Assembly (NCBI GenBank): GCA_903821905.1
Contig: CAIJMQ010000018.1
Location: 1-37,305, forward strand
DNA length: 37,305 bases
Direction of reading: 5' to 3'
From: an uncultured bacterium
GTDB taxonomy: Bacteria > CAIJMQ01
The notes under the pieces were generated by a model, which saw only the letters and a program-made list of their open reading frames with translations, was not told the DNA's origin and made no database searches. The position numbers and the translations under genes were made by a program. Of this stretch, positions 16,551 through 24,994 are shown piece after piece; position 1 is the first letter of the stretch; each line of letters opens with the position of its first letter.

Positions 16551-17492
16551 TTACTGAAGTACAAGTGAGGCACAGGATATAATCCCTGTATCCTTGCCCA
16601 ATTGGGCAGGGACAACTTTTACATCTTTTGCCAGCAGCGAGAAGCTCCTTTCATCTATGGTTTTCTTTATTGTTGAGAAGAGTATTTCTCCCACTTGTGC
16701 AACCCCACCACCGATGACAATAACTTGAGGATTTAATAAATTCACTAGTCCACTTAATAGAGTTCCCAGATATACTCCCACCTCTATCCATACTTCTTTC
16801 GCTAATTTATCACCTCTGTTATATGCTTCTGAGATTATTTTCGGAGTGATTTTATCTATTTTCCCGTAAACTATTTCTAATATCAAAGATTTTCTAACTT
16901 TCAACTTCTTTTTTGCCATATCCACAATATATTTAGCTCCAACATACTGTTCTATACAACCGATATTGCCGCATTTACATTTGGGACCGGCATAACAAAT
17001 CGGCATATGACCTATTTCAACCGCCGAATATTTAGCTCCTCTAAGAAGTTCGCCGTTCAATACAACGCCGCCCCCTACGCCTGTCCCCAGTGTTATACAA
17101 ATGATATTATCATAATTTTTCCCTGCACCAAATTTATACTCGCCCCAAGTAATGGCATTTGCATCATTATCAACTTTTACAGGAAGAGAAAATTTCTGTT
17201 CAAAGATTTTCTTCAAATTCAAATTATTCCAATTAGGAAGATTGGGAGCCAAAAAAACTTTACCATTTTTATCTACCAAACCAGGCGTCCCAATCCCTAT
17301 CCCCAGAAATTCTTTCTTAGGATAGTTCTTCATACAATTACCTATGCTTTCAGCCATTACTTTAATAATCTGTGCTCTACCCTTGCCTTGAGGAGTAGGT
17401 ATCTCTTTTTTACTTAAAATTTTACCTTTTTCATCAACAACTCCTATCTTAATAAATGTACCCCCCAAGTCCAGTCCTATAATCTTTTTCAT
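16551..17492 (-). CDS. ROK-family sugar kinase (glucokinase-like)
   Basis: 313 residues. The ATP phosphate site IIGLDLGGTFIKIGVVD is at the start, the sugar site includes LPNWNNL and VDNDANAITWGEYKFGAG with the catalytic aspartate in DNDAN, then ITLGTGVGGGVVLNGELLRG, and the ROK zinc motif GHMPICYAGPKCKCGNIGCIEQYVG (C-x-C-G-x2-G-C) with the ExGH glutamate. All residues for ATP-dependent hexose phosphorylation are present. Glucose is the usual substrate of this size class, but N-acetylglucosamine, fructose or mannose are possible. The ATG lies three bases after the stop of the SIS-domain gene, so the two are co-transcribed and coupled. Confidence 0.92.
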   Translation of the reverse strand: MKKIIGLDLGGTFIKIGVVDEKGKILSKKEIPTPQGKGRAQIIKVMAESIGNCMKNYPKKEFLGIGIGTPGLVDKNGKVFLAPNLPNWNNLNLKKIFEQKFSLPVKVDNDANAITWGEYKFGAGKNYDNIICITLGTGVGGGVVLNGELLRGAKYSAVEIGHMPICYAGPKCKCGNIGCIEQYVGAKYIVDMAKKKLKVRKSLILEIVYGKIDKITPKIISEAYNRGDKLAKEVWIEVGVYLGTLLSGLVNLLNPQVIVIGGGVAQVGEILFSTIKKTIDERSFSLLAKDVKVVPAQLGKDTGIISCASLVLQ

Positions 17493-17495
17493 GGT

Positions 17496-18047
17496 TTATT
17501 CCAGATTAGTATGATATTTTAGAAGGTCATTATTCTGCAATCCTTTTTTCTTCTGAATAAGAATTGCCACTATGTCGCATAAGATCAAAAGGCTCTGTTC
17601 AAAGAGGTTGCTTAGCGGCTGAAAAGACCTTTTTTCTGCAGGAGAATCCAGCTTAATAGATGCGGGTATATAAACTATAAAATCTGCAACTCTTGAAATT
17701 TCCGAGTCCTTTCTGGCAGTAATTAAAGCAATCTTCATCCCTATTTCTTTTGCTTTTTTAGCTACATTCAAGGGGAAAATACTCTTTCCGGAACCAGAAG
17801 CAACAATGAGAAGGTTGTCTTTGGAAACCGGCGGTTGAACAATCTCTCCGACAACATGCTCATCCAAACCAAGGTGCCCTAATCTCTTGGCAAAAGCTTC
17901 TATCATTAACTTGGTCCTGCCTGACCCAACTACAAAAACCTTACTCGAAGAAGAAATAGCTTCAATCAGCTTATCTACTCCTTCTACTTTATTTAAAGCA
18001 GAATTAATCTCTTTTATTACCTGTTCTTTAATTTCTAAAAAATCCAT
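17496..18047 (-). CDS. hxlB: SIS-domain 6-phospho-3-hexuloisomerase-like protein
   Basis: 183 residues, the length of 6-phospho-3-hexuloisomerase (PHI). The SIS domain contains VFVVGSGRTKLMIEAFAKRLGHLGLDEHVVGEIVQPP, LLIVASGSGKSIFPLNVAKKAKEIGMKIALIT and the C-terminal PLSNLFEQSLLILCDIVAILI, all characteristic of the HxlB group. PHI converts arabino-3-hexulose 6-phosphate to fructose 6-phosphate in the ribulose monophosphate pathway. The usual partner, hexulose-6-phosphate synthase, is not adjacent, so another ketose-phosphate isomerisation is possible. The catalytic GSGET segment reads GSGKS. An AGGGAGGGG ribosome site precedes the ATG. It is the first gene of a unit with the ROK kinase. Confidence 0.8.
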   Translation of the reverse strand: MDFLEIKEQVIKEINSALNKVEGVDKLIEAISSSSKVFVVGSGRTKLMIEAFAKRLGHLGLDEHVVGEIVQPPVSKDNLLIVASGSGKSIFPLNVAKKAKEIGMKIALITARKDSEISRVADFIVYIPASIKLDSPAEKRSFQPLSNLFEQSLLILCDIVAILIQKKKGLQNNDLLKYHTNLE

Positions 18048-18069
18048 TCCCCTCCCTACCTCTGGTGAT

Positions 18070-18078
18070 ATTTTACCA
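18070..18078 (-). promoter_or_regulatory. Possible extended -10 promoter of the hxlB-ROK unit
   Basis: The minus strand reads TGGTAAAAT, starting transcription near 18062, followed by the AGGGAGGGG site of hxlB. The -35 box is poor. It is divergent from the promoter at 18106-18135. Confidence 0.4.
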
Positions 18079-18105
18079 TACTCTGTTATTCAGCAAAATC
18101 ACCAT

Positions 18106-18135
18106 TTGACAACCTCTTATTTACTCTGGTATTCT
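18106..18135 (+). promoter_or_regulatory. Sigma-70-type promoter of the PAS-GGDEF unit
   Basis: A perfect TTGACA (18106-18111), an 18-base spacer ending in TGG, and TATTCT (18130-18135), so an extended -10. Transcription would begin near 18142, just before the AAGGAG of the 19-codon leader ORF. Confidence 0.55.
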
Positions 18136-18159
18136 TTTTTAGTTTCAAAGGAGAAACAT

Positions 18160-18219
18160 ATGTATTGTTCATCAGAATCCTACCCAAGAAGTTCCCAAAT
18201 ATACCCCCCAAAAAAATGA
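18160..18219 (+). CDS. 19-codon leader ORF coupled to the PAS-GGDEF gene
   Basis: ATG at 18160 is preceded by the only good Shine-Dalgarno in this leader (AAGGAG, 18148-18153, six bases upstream). It encodes MYCSSESYPRSSQIYPPKK and its TGA overlaps the ATG at 18216 of the large gene as ATGA. There is no separate ribosome site for the large gene, so it is probably translated by reinitiation after this peptide. The peptide has four serines, three tyrosines and three prolines but no run of one amino acid that would mark a classic attenuator. It is too short for the ORF track as such, and appears only as the tail of a longer frame starting at 17887. Confidence 0.55.
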   Translation: MYCSSESYPRSSQIYPPKK

Positions 18220-21191
18220 TAGATAAAAGTAAAACAAAAAAGCAACTTTTGAGTGAAATCAAGAAGTTAAGCAGACAGCTTGGCGAGCTGACAAAATCCG
18301 GAAGAGTATGCACATTACAGGAAAAACAATGCAGGGAATTAATACGAAAAGGGAAAGACGTCCTATTTACACTTGATCCGGAAGGCAACGTTACCTCTAT
18401 AAATGCAATAGCAAAGAAAATAGCTGGCTATAAACAAGAAGAGTTAATAGGTAAAAATTTTAGAACGTTAGTTACCGAACAAACTAAAAAGAAAACAGAA
18501 GAAGATTTCAGCCGTATGCTTAAAAAAGGGGAAATCACAACAGAAATTACATTACTTGGGAAAAAGGGTAAACCCTGTTTTTTCGATTGCAATGTCAAAA
18601 CTATTAAAAAAGGCAAGAAAATTACCGAGATAAAAGGGGTTGTTCGAGACATTACAAAATATAAACAAATTGAAGACGATTTGCAGGAAACAAAAAGACA
18701 GATAGAATTTGTGTTAGGAAGTACAAAAACAGGTTTGGACATCATAGATTCTAATTTCAATATTAGATATATAGATCCTGAATGGCAGAAAGTTTATGGT
18801 AACCATAAGGGGAAAAAATGTTACAAATATTTTATGGGGCGTAAAAGAGTTTGTCCCAACTGCAGTATAACTAAAGCATTTGCAACAAAAAAACCTGTTG
18901 TCAGCGAAGAGATTCTTATTAAGGAAAACAACCGCCCCATACAAGTCACCACGATGCCTTTCCAAGCCAAAGACGGTGAATGGCTCGTTGCAGAGGTTAA
19001 TGTAGATATAACCGAGCGTAAACGATTAGAAAACATTCTACAGGAATCCGAGGGGAAATTTAGGGGTGTAGTGGATAATATAGCCATCGGAGTATCTCTT
19101 ATTAGCCCAAACATGGAAATACTAGCATTAAATAAAAAGATGAAAGAGTGGTTCCCCAATATCGATGCCAATAAAAAACTTGTCTGTTATAAAGCATTCA
19201 ATAATCCCCCAAGCGAAACAATATGTTCTTACTGCCCGACTTATAAAACTTTAAATGACGGACAGATACATGAATCAATAACAGAGACACCTGCAGGCGA
19301 TAAGATTATCAATTACAGAGTTGTTTCCTCGCCTGTCATTAATAACAACGGTCAAATTGTAGCAGCCATAGAGATGGTAGAAGACATTACCAAGCGCAAA
19401 CAATCGGAAGAGGCTCTGCGTATAAGCGAGAAAAAGATTCGCGCCATTTTTGACCAGACTTTTCAGTTTATAGGTCTGATGACAGTGGATGGTAAGCTTA
19501 TTGAGGCAAACAGAACGGCTATGCACTTTGCAGGAATTAATGAATCGGATTGTTTGGGTAAACCTTTTTGGGATACGCCCTGGTGGACTCATTCAAAAGA
19601 GATGCAGAATAAGCTACGCGAAGCTGTAAAAAGAGCCTTGAGTGGTGAAACCGTACTCTTCGAAGCAACCCATCTTGCCGCCGATAAAAGTCTTCACTAC
19701 ATAGATTTTTCGCTTAAGCCAATTAAGGATGAGGACGGAAAGGTAGTTTTTCTTATTCCTGAAGGGCACGATATCACTGAGCGCAAACAATCGGAAGAAC
19801 AATTAAAAAAATACCAGACAAATCTGGAGGAATTAGTTGAAGAACGCACAAAGGAATTACAAAAGGTAAATAAACAAATCCGACAAGATGTAATTTCTTG
19901 CAATTTAATGAGCCAAGAAATAAGTGAAAGCGAAAAACGATACAGAGAACTTTGGGATAATGCGCCCGTTGCTTACCATACTTTAGACATGAAAGGTATT
20001 ATCACAAATGTAAACAAGACTGAAGTGAAATTGCTCGGTTATAAAACTGAAGAAATGATAGGTAAATCCATTTTTGATTTTATACTGCCTGAACAAAAAG
20101 AAGAAGCTGAAAAAAGATTCCAGCAGAAATTGTCCGGCAAACGCATCTCAAGGGCTGAAAGTAGAATATACATTAGGAAAGATGGTTCTAAAATTTATGT
20201 GTCTATTGATGATGCATTTGAATACGATAGTAATGGAAAAATTGTGGGGATTAAAACAACAATGGTGGATTTTACTGAAAACAAGAAGATGGAAGAAGCT
20301 TTGCGGGAATCGGAATCGCAGTACCGTACAACGATTAATTCCATGAGAGATGCAATCAATGTTGTTGATGCAGATTTACGGATTATCCTATGCAATAACG
20401 CCCTCCAAGAATGGCTGGGTGCCCTTGGCTTTAAAACGGATTTAATGGGGAAAAAATTATTTGATGTACTTCCTTTCCTGTCTGATAATGTCCGTAACGA
20501 ATATAATCAAGTATTTGAATCCGGGGAAATACTAGTAACAGAGGAACGCCTCAATTTGGGAGGGAAAGAATGGGTTACTGAAATACGCAAGATACCGATT
20601 TGGGAGGCTGGTAAAGTAATCAGGATACTTACCATAATTAGAGATGTAACTGAGAGAAGAAAAACAGAAGAAACCATCAGATACTTGGCTTATTATGATA
20701 CTTTAACTAATTTGCCAAACAGAACACTTTTTAATAATCGGCTGGCTTTGGAGTTGAGCCGCGCACAAAGAAACAAACAAAAAGTATCTGTTATGATGCT
20801 AGACCTTGATAAATTCAAGAATGTTAACGACAGCCTGGGACACAGTTTCGGTGACCAATTATTGCAGGATGTTGCTAAAAGATTGTCAGAGACTGTGCGT
20901 TCAAGCGATACTGTATCGCGTATGGGTGGAGACGAATTTATTTTATTATTACCAGAAATCACTAGTGGAGAAAATATCACTATTATTGCCGAGAAAATAT
21001 TAGAAACGATTAGAAAACCATTTTTAATTAATAATCAAAAGCTTCAAATTACTACAAGCATTGGAATCAGCATCTATCCCGTTGATGGGGAAGACGCAGA
21101 AACCCTGATTAAAAACGCTGACATAGCAATGTATCAAGCCAAACAAACCGGTCGAGACCGATACTCCCAACATAAAACTGATTCAAAATAA
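18216..21191 (+). CDS. Cytoplasmic multi-PAS diguanylate cyclase (six PAS domains plus GGDEF)
   Basis: About 991 residues. I place the start at ATG 18216 (MIDKSKTKKQLL), coupled to the leader ORF, and not at the TTG at 18165. A short coiled coil is followed by six PAS/PAC units, each closing with a D-I-T-x-R/K-K-like PAC end (VRDITKYKQ, VDITERKR, EDITKRKQ, HDITERKQ, VDFTENKK, RDVTERRK), with a coiled coil between PAS4 and PAS5. The C-terminal GGDEF domain starts at YYDTLTNLPNR, has the intact active site SRMGGDEF and the inhibitory I-site RSSD five residues before it. It makes c-di-GMP from two GTP and should be product-inhibited. No membrane segment is visible, so the signals are intracellular. 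PAS2 and PAS3 carry paired cysteines. Confidence 0.93.
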   Translation: MIDKSKTKKQLLSEIKKLSRQLGELTKSGRVCTLQEKQCRELIRKGKDVLFTLDPEGNVTSINAIAKKIAGYKQEELIGKNFRTLVTEQTKKKTEEDFSRMLKKGEITTEITLLGKKGKPCFFDCNVKTIKKGKKITEIKGVVRDITKYKQIEDDLQETKRQIEFVLGSTKTGLDIIDSNFNIRYIDPEWQKVYGNHKGKKCYKYFMGRKRVCPNCSITKAFATKKPVVSEEILIKENNRPIQVTTMPFQAKDGEWLVAEVNVDITERKRLENILQESEGKFRGVVDNIAIGVSLISPNMEILALNKKMKEWFPNIDANKKLVCYKAFNNPPSETICSYCPTYKTLNDGQIHESITETPAGDKIINYRVVSSPVINNNGQIVAAIEMVEDITKRKQSEEALRISEKKIRAIFDQTFQFIGLMTVDGKLIEANRTAMHFAGINESDCLGKPFWDTPWWTHSKEMQNKLREAVKRALSGETVLFEATHLAADKSLHYIDFSLKPIKDEDGKVVFLIPEGHDITERKQSEEQLKKYQTNLEELVEERTKELQKVNKQIRQDVISCNLMSQEISESEKRYRELWDNAPVAYHTLDMKGIITNVNKTEVKLLGYKTEEMIGKSIFDFILPEQKEEAEKRFQQKLSGKRISRAESRIYIRKDGSKIYVSIDDAFEYDSNGKIVGIKTTMVDFTENKKMEEALRESESQYRTTINSMRDAINVVDADLRIILCNNALQEWLGALGFKTDLMGKKLFDVLPFLSDNVRNEYNQVFESGEILVTEERLNLGGKEWVTEIRKIPIWEAGKVIRILTIIRDVTERRKTEETIRYLAYYDTLTNLPNRTLFNNRLALELSRAQRNKQKVSVMMLDLDKFKNVNDSLGHSFGDQLLQDVAKRLSETVRSSDTVSRMGGDEFILLLPEITSGENITIIAEKILETIRKPFLINNQKLQITTSIGISIYPVDGEDAETLIKNADIAMYQAKQTGRDRYSQHKTDSK

Positions 21192-21206
21192 ATAATAGTC
21201 AAAATC

Positions 21207-21235
21207 TTGCCTGAATTTAATTCTTCCTGTAAAAT
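21207..21235 (+). promoter_or_regulatory. Sigma-70-type promoter of the STAS-like gene, predicted leaderless
   Basis: TTGCCT (21207-21212), exact 17-base spacer, TAAAAT (21230-21235), then eight bases and the ATG. Initiation would fall within one or two bases of the ATG. No Shine-Dalgarno sequence is present. Confidence 0.55.
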
Positions 21236-21243
21236 ATAAACGT

Positions 21244-21606
21244 ATGGATTATGAAATTAAATTGTCGGATGACAAATCCTTTGTAATAGTCCATGTGAAA
21301 AAACACTTATCTACACAAGTAGCATTGGTTTTTACACAAGAGGCGGTAGACCTTGCCAGCAAACACAACATAAATTGTTATCTTATTGATATACGTGGTA
21401 TTAAAAATACATGGAGCCCTTTTGAAACTTATCAGTTTGCCCACGATCTTGAGAAATATGGACGGCAACGTTTACATAAGGTTGTTTTACTCGTTGACTC
21501 TACTGATAAAACACACGCTTTCCTTGAAACTACTATAGTAAATCAGGGTCATAATAATCATCTTTTCACTAATTATGACGAAGCTGTTGCTTGGCTAAAG
21601 AGTTAG
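21244..21606 (+). CDS. STAS/SEC14-like small protein
   Basis: 120 residues with an alternating beta-alpha pattern: MDYEIKLSDDKSFVIVHVKKHLS, TQEAVDLASKHNINCYLIDIRGI, FETYQFAHDLEKYGRQRLHKVVLLVDST and the closing YDEAVAWLKS. This is the shape of SpoIIAA/CRAL-TRIO-like STAS domains, where the last helix often reads EALxWL. The family has varied roles, such as anti-anti-sigma factors or small-ligand binding. No anti-sigma kinase is nearby, and a phospho-acceptor serine in the usual place cannot be identified with confidence. It follows the diguanylate cyclase in the same direction but has its own promoter. Confidence 0.6.
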   Translation: MDYEIKLSDDKSFVIVHVKKHLSTQVALVFTQEAVDLASKHNINCYLIDIRGIKNTWSPFETYQFAHDLEKYGRQRLHKVVLLVDSTDKTHAFLETTIVNQGHNNHLFTNYDEAVAWLKS

Positions 21607-21609
21607 TTT

Positions 21610-21647
21610 TTGAAAACATTTGATAAATTAAAACAAATTATTTTCAA
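21610..21647. terminator. Possible bidirectional terminator between convergent genes
   Basis: TTGAAAACATTTG and CAAATTATTTTCAA form an AT-rich stem of about 12 bp around an 11-base loop, between the STAS-like stop and the stop of the convergent GT2 gene (overlapping its last codons). T-rich stretches flank both sides (AGTTTTT upstream). The stem is weak in GC. Confidence 0.35.
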
Positions 21648-22333
21648 TCCACAAACCTGTATTTGAAGAGACAGAAAAAAGCGCTTAAACCATCCTTCAT
21701 CCTTATCTTTTTGCCTTCTTCATATCCTCTTCCCGAGTAAGTTATAGGAACTTCCCAGAGCTTATAGTTGTCTTTTAAAACTTTAGCAGTAACTTCCACT
21801 TCAAAATCAAACCCTGAAGATTTGAGATTGAAAGATTTTAAGATTTCGGTTTTGAACAACTTAAAACAGGTCTCAAAATCAGAAAGATTAACGTTATAAA
21901 GTATATTGGCAGTAAGATTCAAAAAGAAATTACCTGCGAAATGCCAGAATAAAAGAACTCTGTGCGCACTAAGAAACCGTGTGCCGTAAACCACATCGGC
22001 TTTACCGTCCAGAATAGGCTTTAAAAGGGCAGGGTATTCTTTAGGGCTATACTCTAAATCAGCATCCTGAATTATTACAAGTTCACCGGTGACATTAGGA
22101 AGTGCTGTCTTAATAGCAAAACCTTTACCGATATTTGAATTATGATGGAACAATTTAAAACCTTTCTCATTTTTAAGATTTTCTAAAATTTTTTCTGTTC
22201 CATCTGTAGAACCATCATCAACAACAATTAATTCTTTTTCAATATTACCCAAATCTACGTTAAATACCTCATCTATAGCTTTAGAAACGGTATTTTTTTC
22301 ATTATAAACCGGCATTATTATGGATAGTTTCAT
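21644..22333 (-). CDS. Family 2 glycosyltransferase (polyprenol-phosphate sugar synthase-like)
   Basis: 229 residues, a single GT-A domain. The start MKLSIIMPVYNEKNTVSKAIDEV, the ELIVVDDGSTDGTEKIL nucleotide-binding segment, the DXD-like IIQDADLEYSPKEYPAL, VVYGTRFL and the acceptor-side GFDFEVEVTAKVL and VPITYSGRGYEEGKKIRMKDG are those of DPM1-like enzymes that move mannose or glucose from a nucleotide sugar to a polyprenyl phosphate. It lacks C-terminal membrane helices, so it would be a peripheral enzyme. It is last in the HNH-pheT-ZapB-like transcription unit, 11 bases after the ZapB-like gene. Confidence 0.88.
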   Translation of the reverse strand: MKLSIIMPVYNEKNTVSKAIDEVFNVDLGNIEKELIVVDDGSTDGTEKILENLKNEKGFKLFHHNSNIGKGFAIKTALPNVTGELVIIQDADLEYSPKEYPALLKPILDGKADVVYGTRFLSAHRVLLFWHFAGNFFLNLTANILYNVNLSDFETCFKLFKTEILKSFNLKSSGFDFEVEVTAKVLKDNYKLWEVPITYSGRGYEEGKKIRMKDGLSAFFCLFKYRFVD

Positions 22334-22344
22334 GCTTAATATGG

Positions 22345-22593
22345 TTAATATTCTTTTAAGATTTTAAGAAGTGTCTTAACCTTTTCCTGAACAACTTTTC
22401 TCTCTTCCTCAAGAATTTTTATCCTGTCTTTTAGAAGCACATCTTCCTTATTGCCTCGTGTTAATTTCGTGGTCCGTACCTTGAGTTCTTCGAGTTCGTT
22501 TTTTAATTCATCTCTTTCTTTTTTGATTCTGTTGTATGCAGTAATGAGATTTTCAACCTTATCTGTAAACTCCGCCAATTTCTGCTCAAACAT
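22345..22593 (-). CDS. Short coiled-coil protein, ZapB-like
   Basis: 82 residues, almost wholly helical with heptad repeats (FEQKLAEFTDKVENLITAYNRIKKERDELKNELEELK, then LLKDRIKILEEERKVVQEKVKTLLKILKEY). The size and pattern fit ZapB, the division-site coiled-coil protein that bundles FtsZ through ZapA. It starts 22 bases after the pheT stop; many bacteria have zapA and zapB next to pheT, which supports the call. No zapA is adjacent. Coiled-coil sequence alone is weak evidence, so another structural role is possible. Confidence 0.6.
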   Translation of the reverse strand: MFEQKLAEFTDKVENLITAYNRIKKERDELKNELEELKVRTTKLTRGNKEDVLLKDRIKILEEERKVVQEKVKTLLKILKEY

Positions 22594-22615
22594 GCCTTTT
22601 CATTTCATTAAGGAG

Positions 22616-24994
22616 CTAACTTCTTAACTTTAACCCCAATTCTTCTTCCAATTTCCTGATAATATTATTCTGCAATTGATTAACTTCATCGTCAGTTAAT
22701 GTTTTTTTGTCTGAACGGAAACACAGGGAATAGGACATGCTCTTATGACCTTCCGGGACCTGCTTGCCTTTATAGTAATCGAAAAGTTTTATTCTCTGGA
22801 TAAGCCCGTCCCCTTCCTTGATCATGGTTTCCTCAATCTTATTTGAAGAAACTGGGTCTGGCACTATAAAAGAAACATCTCTTATAATAGGAGGATATTT
22901 GGGTGCTGATTTAATTTTTCTCCTAAGTTGAATAGATGGCATAAGTAATTCTAAATCAATCTCGGCAATATAAGTTTTTTCTTTGAGCGAGAATTTGTCC
23001 ATTAGAACAGAATTAGCTTCACCTATCATCCCTACATTAATATTATCTTTCAAGAGTGAGAATGTGTAGGTTTCACTAAAAATGGAGTGTTTCTCTTTTT
23101 TGTAAGAAAGTTCTATGCCCAATTCCCCGAAAAGTGTTTCTATTATTCCTTTTAAAACATAAAATGAAGCTTTTTGCTCGGGATTAATCCAGTTTGGTTC
23201 CTGCCAATCCCCAGTTATAAAAATCCCTATATGTAAATCTTCTTTCGGAGATTTGCTCTTTCCATATCCGTATATACTGCGAAGTTCAAAAATTCTTATA
23301 TTTTTCTCACCTCTCGAGATGTTCCCTTCCGACACCTGAAGCAGCGAAGGAACTAAAGAATATCTTAGGAACTCAAATTCTTCCGAGATAGGATTATCTA
23401 TTTTGATAGTCTCATCCGTAATGTTCATTAAAGATTTCTTTATTAAATCGGCGCTTATAAAAGAATAGTTTACTACCTCATTAAGGGAAAGCCGGTTCAA
23501 TATGCTTCGGCACTTTTTGATAACTTTTCCTCTATTATCTTCTCTAAGAGAAGGCATTCTACCCAAAGGAAGAGAAGTGGGTATAAGGTCATAATTATTT
23601 ATCCGCGCGATTTCTTCTATCAGGTCAATCTCTTCTTTAACATCATTTCTAAAGCTGGGGACTTTCACATGTAAACGATTACCATTTTTTTTCGTATCAA
23701 AACCTAATCTTTGAAGTATTTTGTTATAAGAAGCAACCTCTACTCCAAGTACTCTTTTAATTTCAGAAGGATTAAAGGAAATTGTCTTTTGAGTAACTTT
23801 TCCCTTTACATCAGCCGTTCCTGATATAATCTCCCCGCTTGCCAATTCCTGCATAAGATAGCAGGCTCGATTGGCTGCAAATACAGTTCCTTCCGGGTCT
23901 ACCCCTCTTTCAAAACGATAAGAGCTCTCTGTTGCCAGATTCAATGATTTTGACGTTTTTCTTATTGATTGCGGAGCAAAATTAGCGCTCTCAAGGAGAA
24001 TATTTTTTGTGTTCTGGCTAACTCCAGCTTCTTCGCCACCCATTACTCCGGCAAGAGCAATAGGTTTTTTACTATCCGCTATAACAAGGTCTTGGGAAGA
24101 CAAAGTTTTTTGAGCACCGTCCAGACAAAGAATTTTTTCGTTGTCTTTTGCCTTTCTGATTATAATTTGTCTATCTGAAATCTTATCGTAATCAAAAGCG
24201 TGTAGCGGTTGACCCGTTTCAAACATAACATAATTTGTTATATCCACTATGTTGTTTATCGGGCGGACACCTGCAAGAATAAGTCTTTTTTTCATCCATT
24301 GCGGAGAATCTTTAATTTGTATGCCCGTAATAATTCTTGCCGTATATCTCGGGCATAAGTTTGCATCTTTTACCTCAACATTTATTTTGTCTTTTGTCTT
24401 TTCTTTTGTTTCTTTGATTTTAATTGGCGGTAGTTTTAATTCTTGAGAAGTTAATGCTGCAATCTCTCTGGCTACACCGAGTATGGACAAACAATCGCCT
24501 CTGTTAGGAGTTATTTTAATTTCAACGACAGCATCTTTTAACCCCATTACATCCGATAATTCTTTTCCTACTTCGCACTTGTCAGGTAGAATCCATATTC
24601 CCTCGGAACTATCACTAAGCCCCAATTCAACTTCAGAACATATCATTCCCTCCGACTCGATTCCTCTAATTGCACGCTTTTCTATCTTTAATCCAGTGGG
24701 AAGGGTGGTGCCGGGTAGAACCACTGGGACCTTTATCCCTTCCTTTACATTAGAAGCACCGCAGATAATATGTTTGGGAGAACCTTCGCTAACATCTACC
24801 ATACATATTGTCAGCTTGTCCGCAGAAGGATGTTTTTTAACGGAAAGGACTTTACCTATCTTTATGCCTTGAAGGAGAGTGTCTTCTTCAATTCTTTCTA
24901 CTTCAATACCCAACTGTAATAATTTTTCAGCAAGTTCTTGGGTAGAAAAAGGGATATCTACGAACTCTTTAAGCCAATTGATTGGAACTTTCAT
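22616..24994 (-). CDS. pheT: Phenylalanyl-tRNA synthetase beta subunit
   Basis: 792 residues, full length for the bacterial beta chain. Domains in order: N-terminal MKVPINWLKEFVDIPFS, the tRNA-binding OB fold at about 40-150 (KHPSADKLTICMVDVSEGSPKHIICGASNV), the B3/4 editing domain (about 210-380, FETGQPLHAFDYDKI, GVMGGEEAGV, RFERGVDPEG), B5 (about 400-470), the catalytic-like core and the ferredoxin-fold anticodon-binding domain at the end (SAPKYPPIIRDVSFIVP, KSMSYSLCFRSDKKTLTDDEVN). It pairs with PheS to charge tRNA-Phe. pheS is not adjacent; instead the start overlaps an HNH gene as ATGA, and no strong ribosome site of its own is visible. Confidence 0.97.
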   Translation of the reverse strand: MKVPINWLKEFVDIPFSTQELAEKLLQLGIEVERIEEDTLLQGIKIGKVLSVKKHPSADKLTICMVDVSEGSPKHIICGASNVKEGIKVPVVLPGTTLPTGLKIEKRAIRGIESEGMICSEVELGLSDSSEGIWILPDKCEVGKELSDVMGLKDAVVEIKITPNRGDCLSILGVAREIAALTSQELKLPPIKIKETKEKTKDKINVEVKDANLCPRYTARIITGIQIKDSPQWMKKRLILAGVRPINNIVDITNYVMFETGQPLHAFDYDKISDRQIIIRKAKDNEKILCLDGAQKTLSSQDLVIADSKKPIALAGVMGGEEAGVSQNTKNILLESANFAPQSIRKTSKSLNLATESSYRFERGVDPEGTVFAANRACYLMQELASGEIISGTADVKGKVTQKTISFNPSEIKRVLGVEVASYNKILQRLGFDTKKNGNRLHVKVPSFRNDVKEEIDLIEEIARINNYDLIPTSLPLGRMPSLREDNRGKVIKKCRSILNRLSLNEVVNYSFISADLIKKSLMNITDETIKIDNPISEEFEFLRYSLVPSLLQVSEGNISRGEKNIRIFELRSIYGYGKSKSPKEDLHIGIFITGDWQEPNWINPEQKASFYVLKGIIETLFGELGIELSYKKEKHSIFSETYTFSLLKDNINVGMIGEANSVLMDKFSLKEKTYIAEIDLELLMPSIQLRRKIKSAPKYPPIIRDVSFIVPDPVSSNKIEETMIKEGDGLIQRIKLFDYYKGKQVPEGHKSMSYSLCFRSDKKTLTDDEVNQLQNNIIRKLEEELGLKLRS

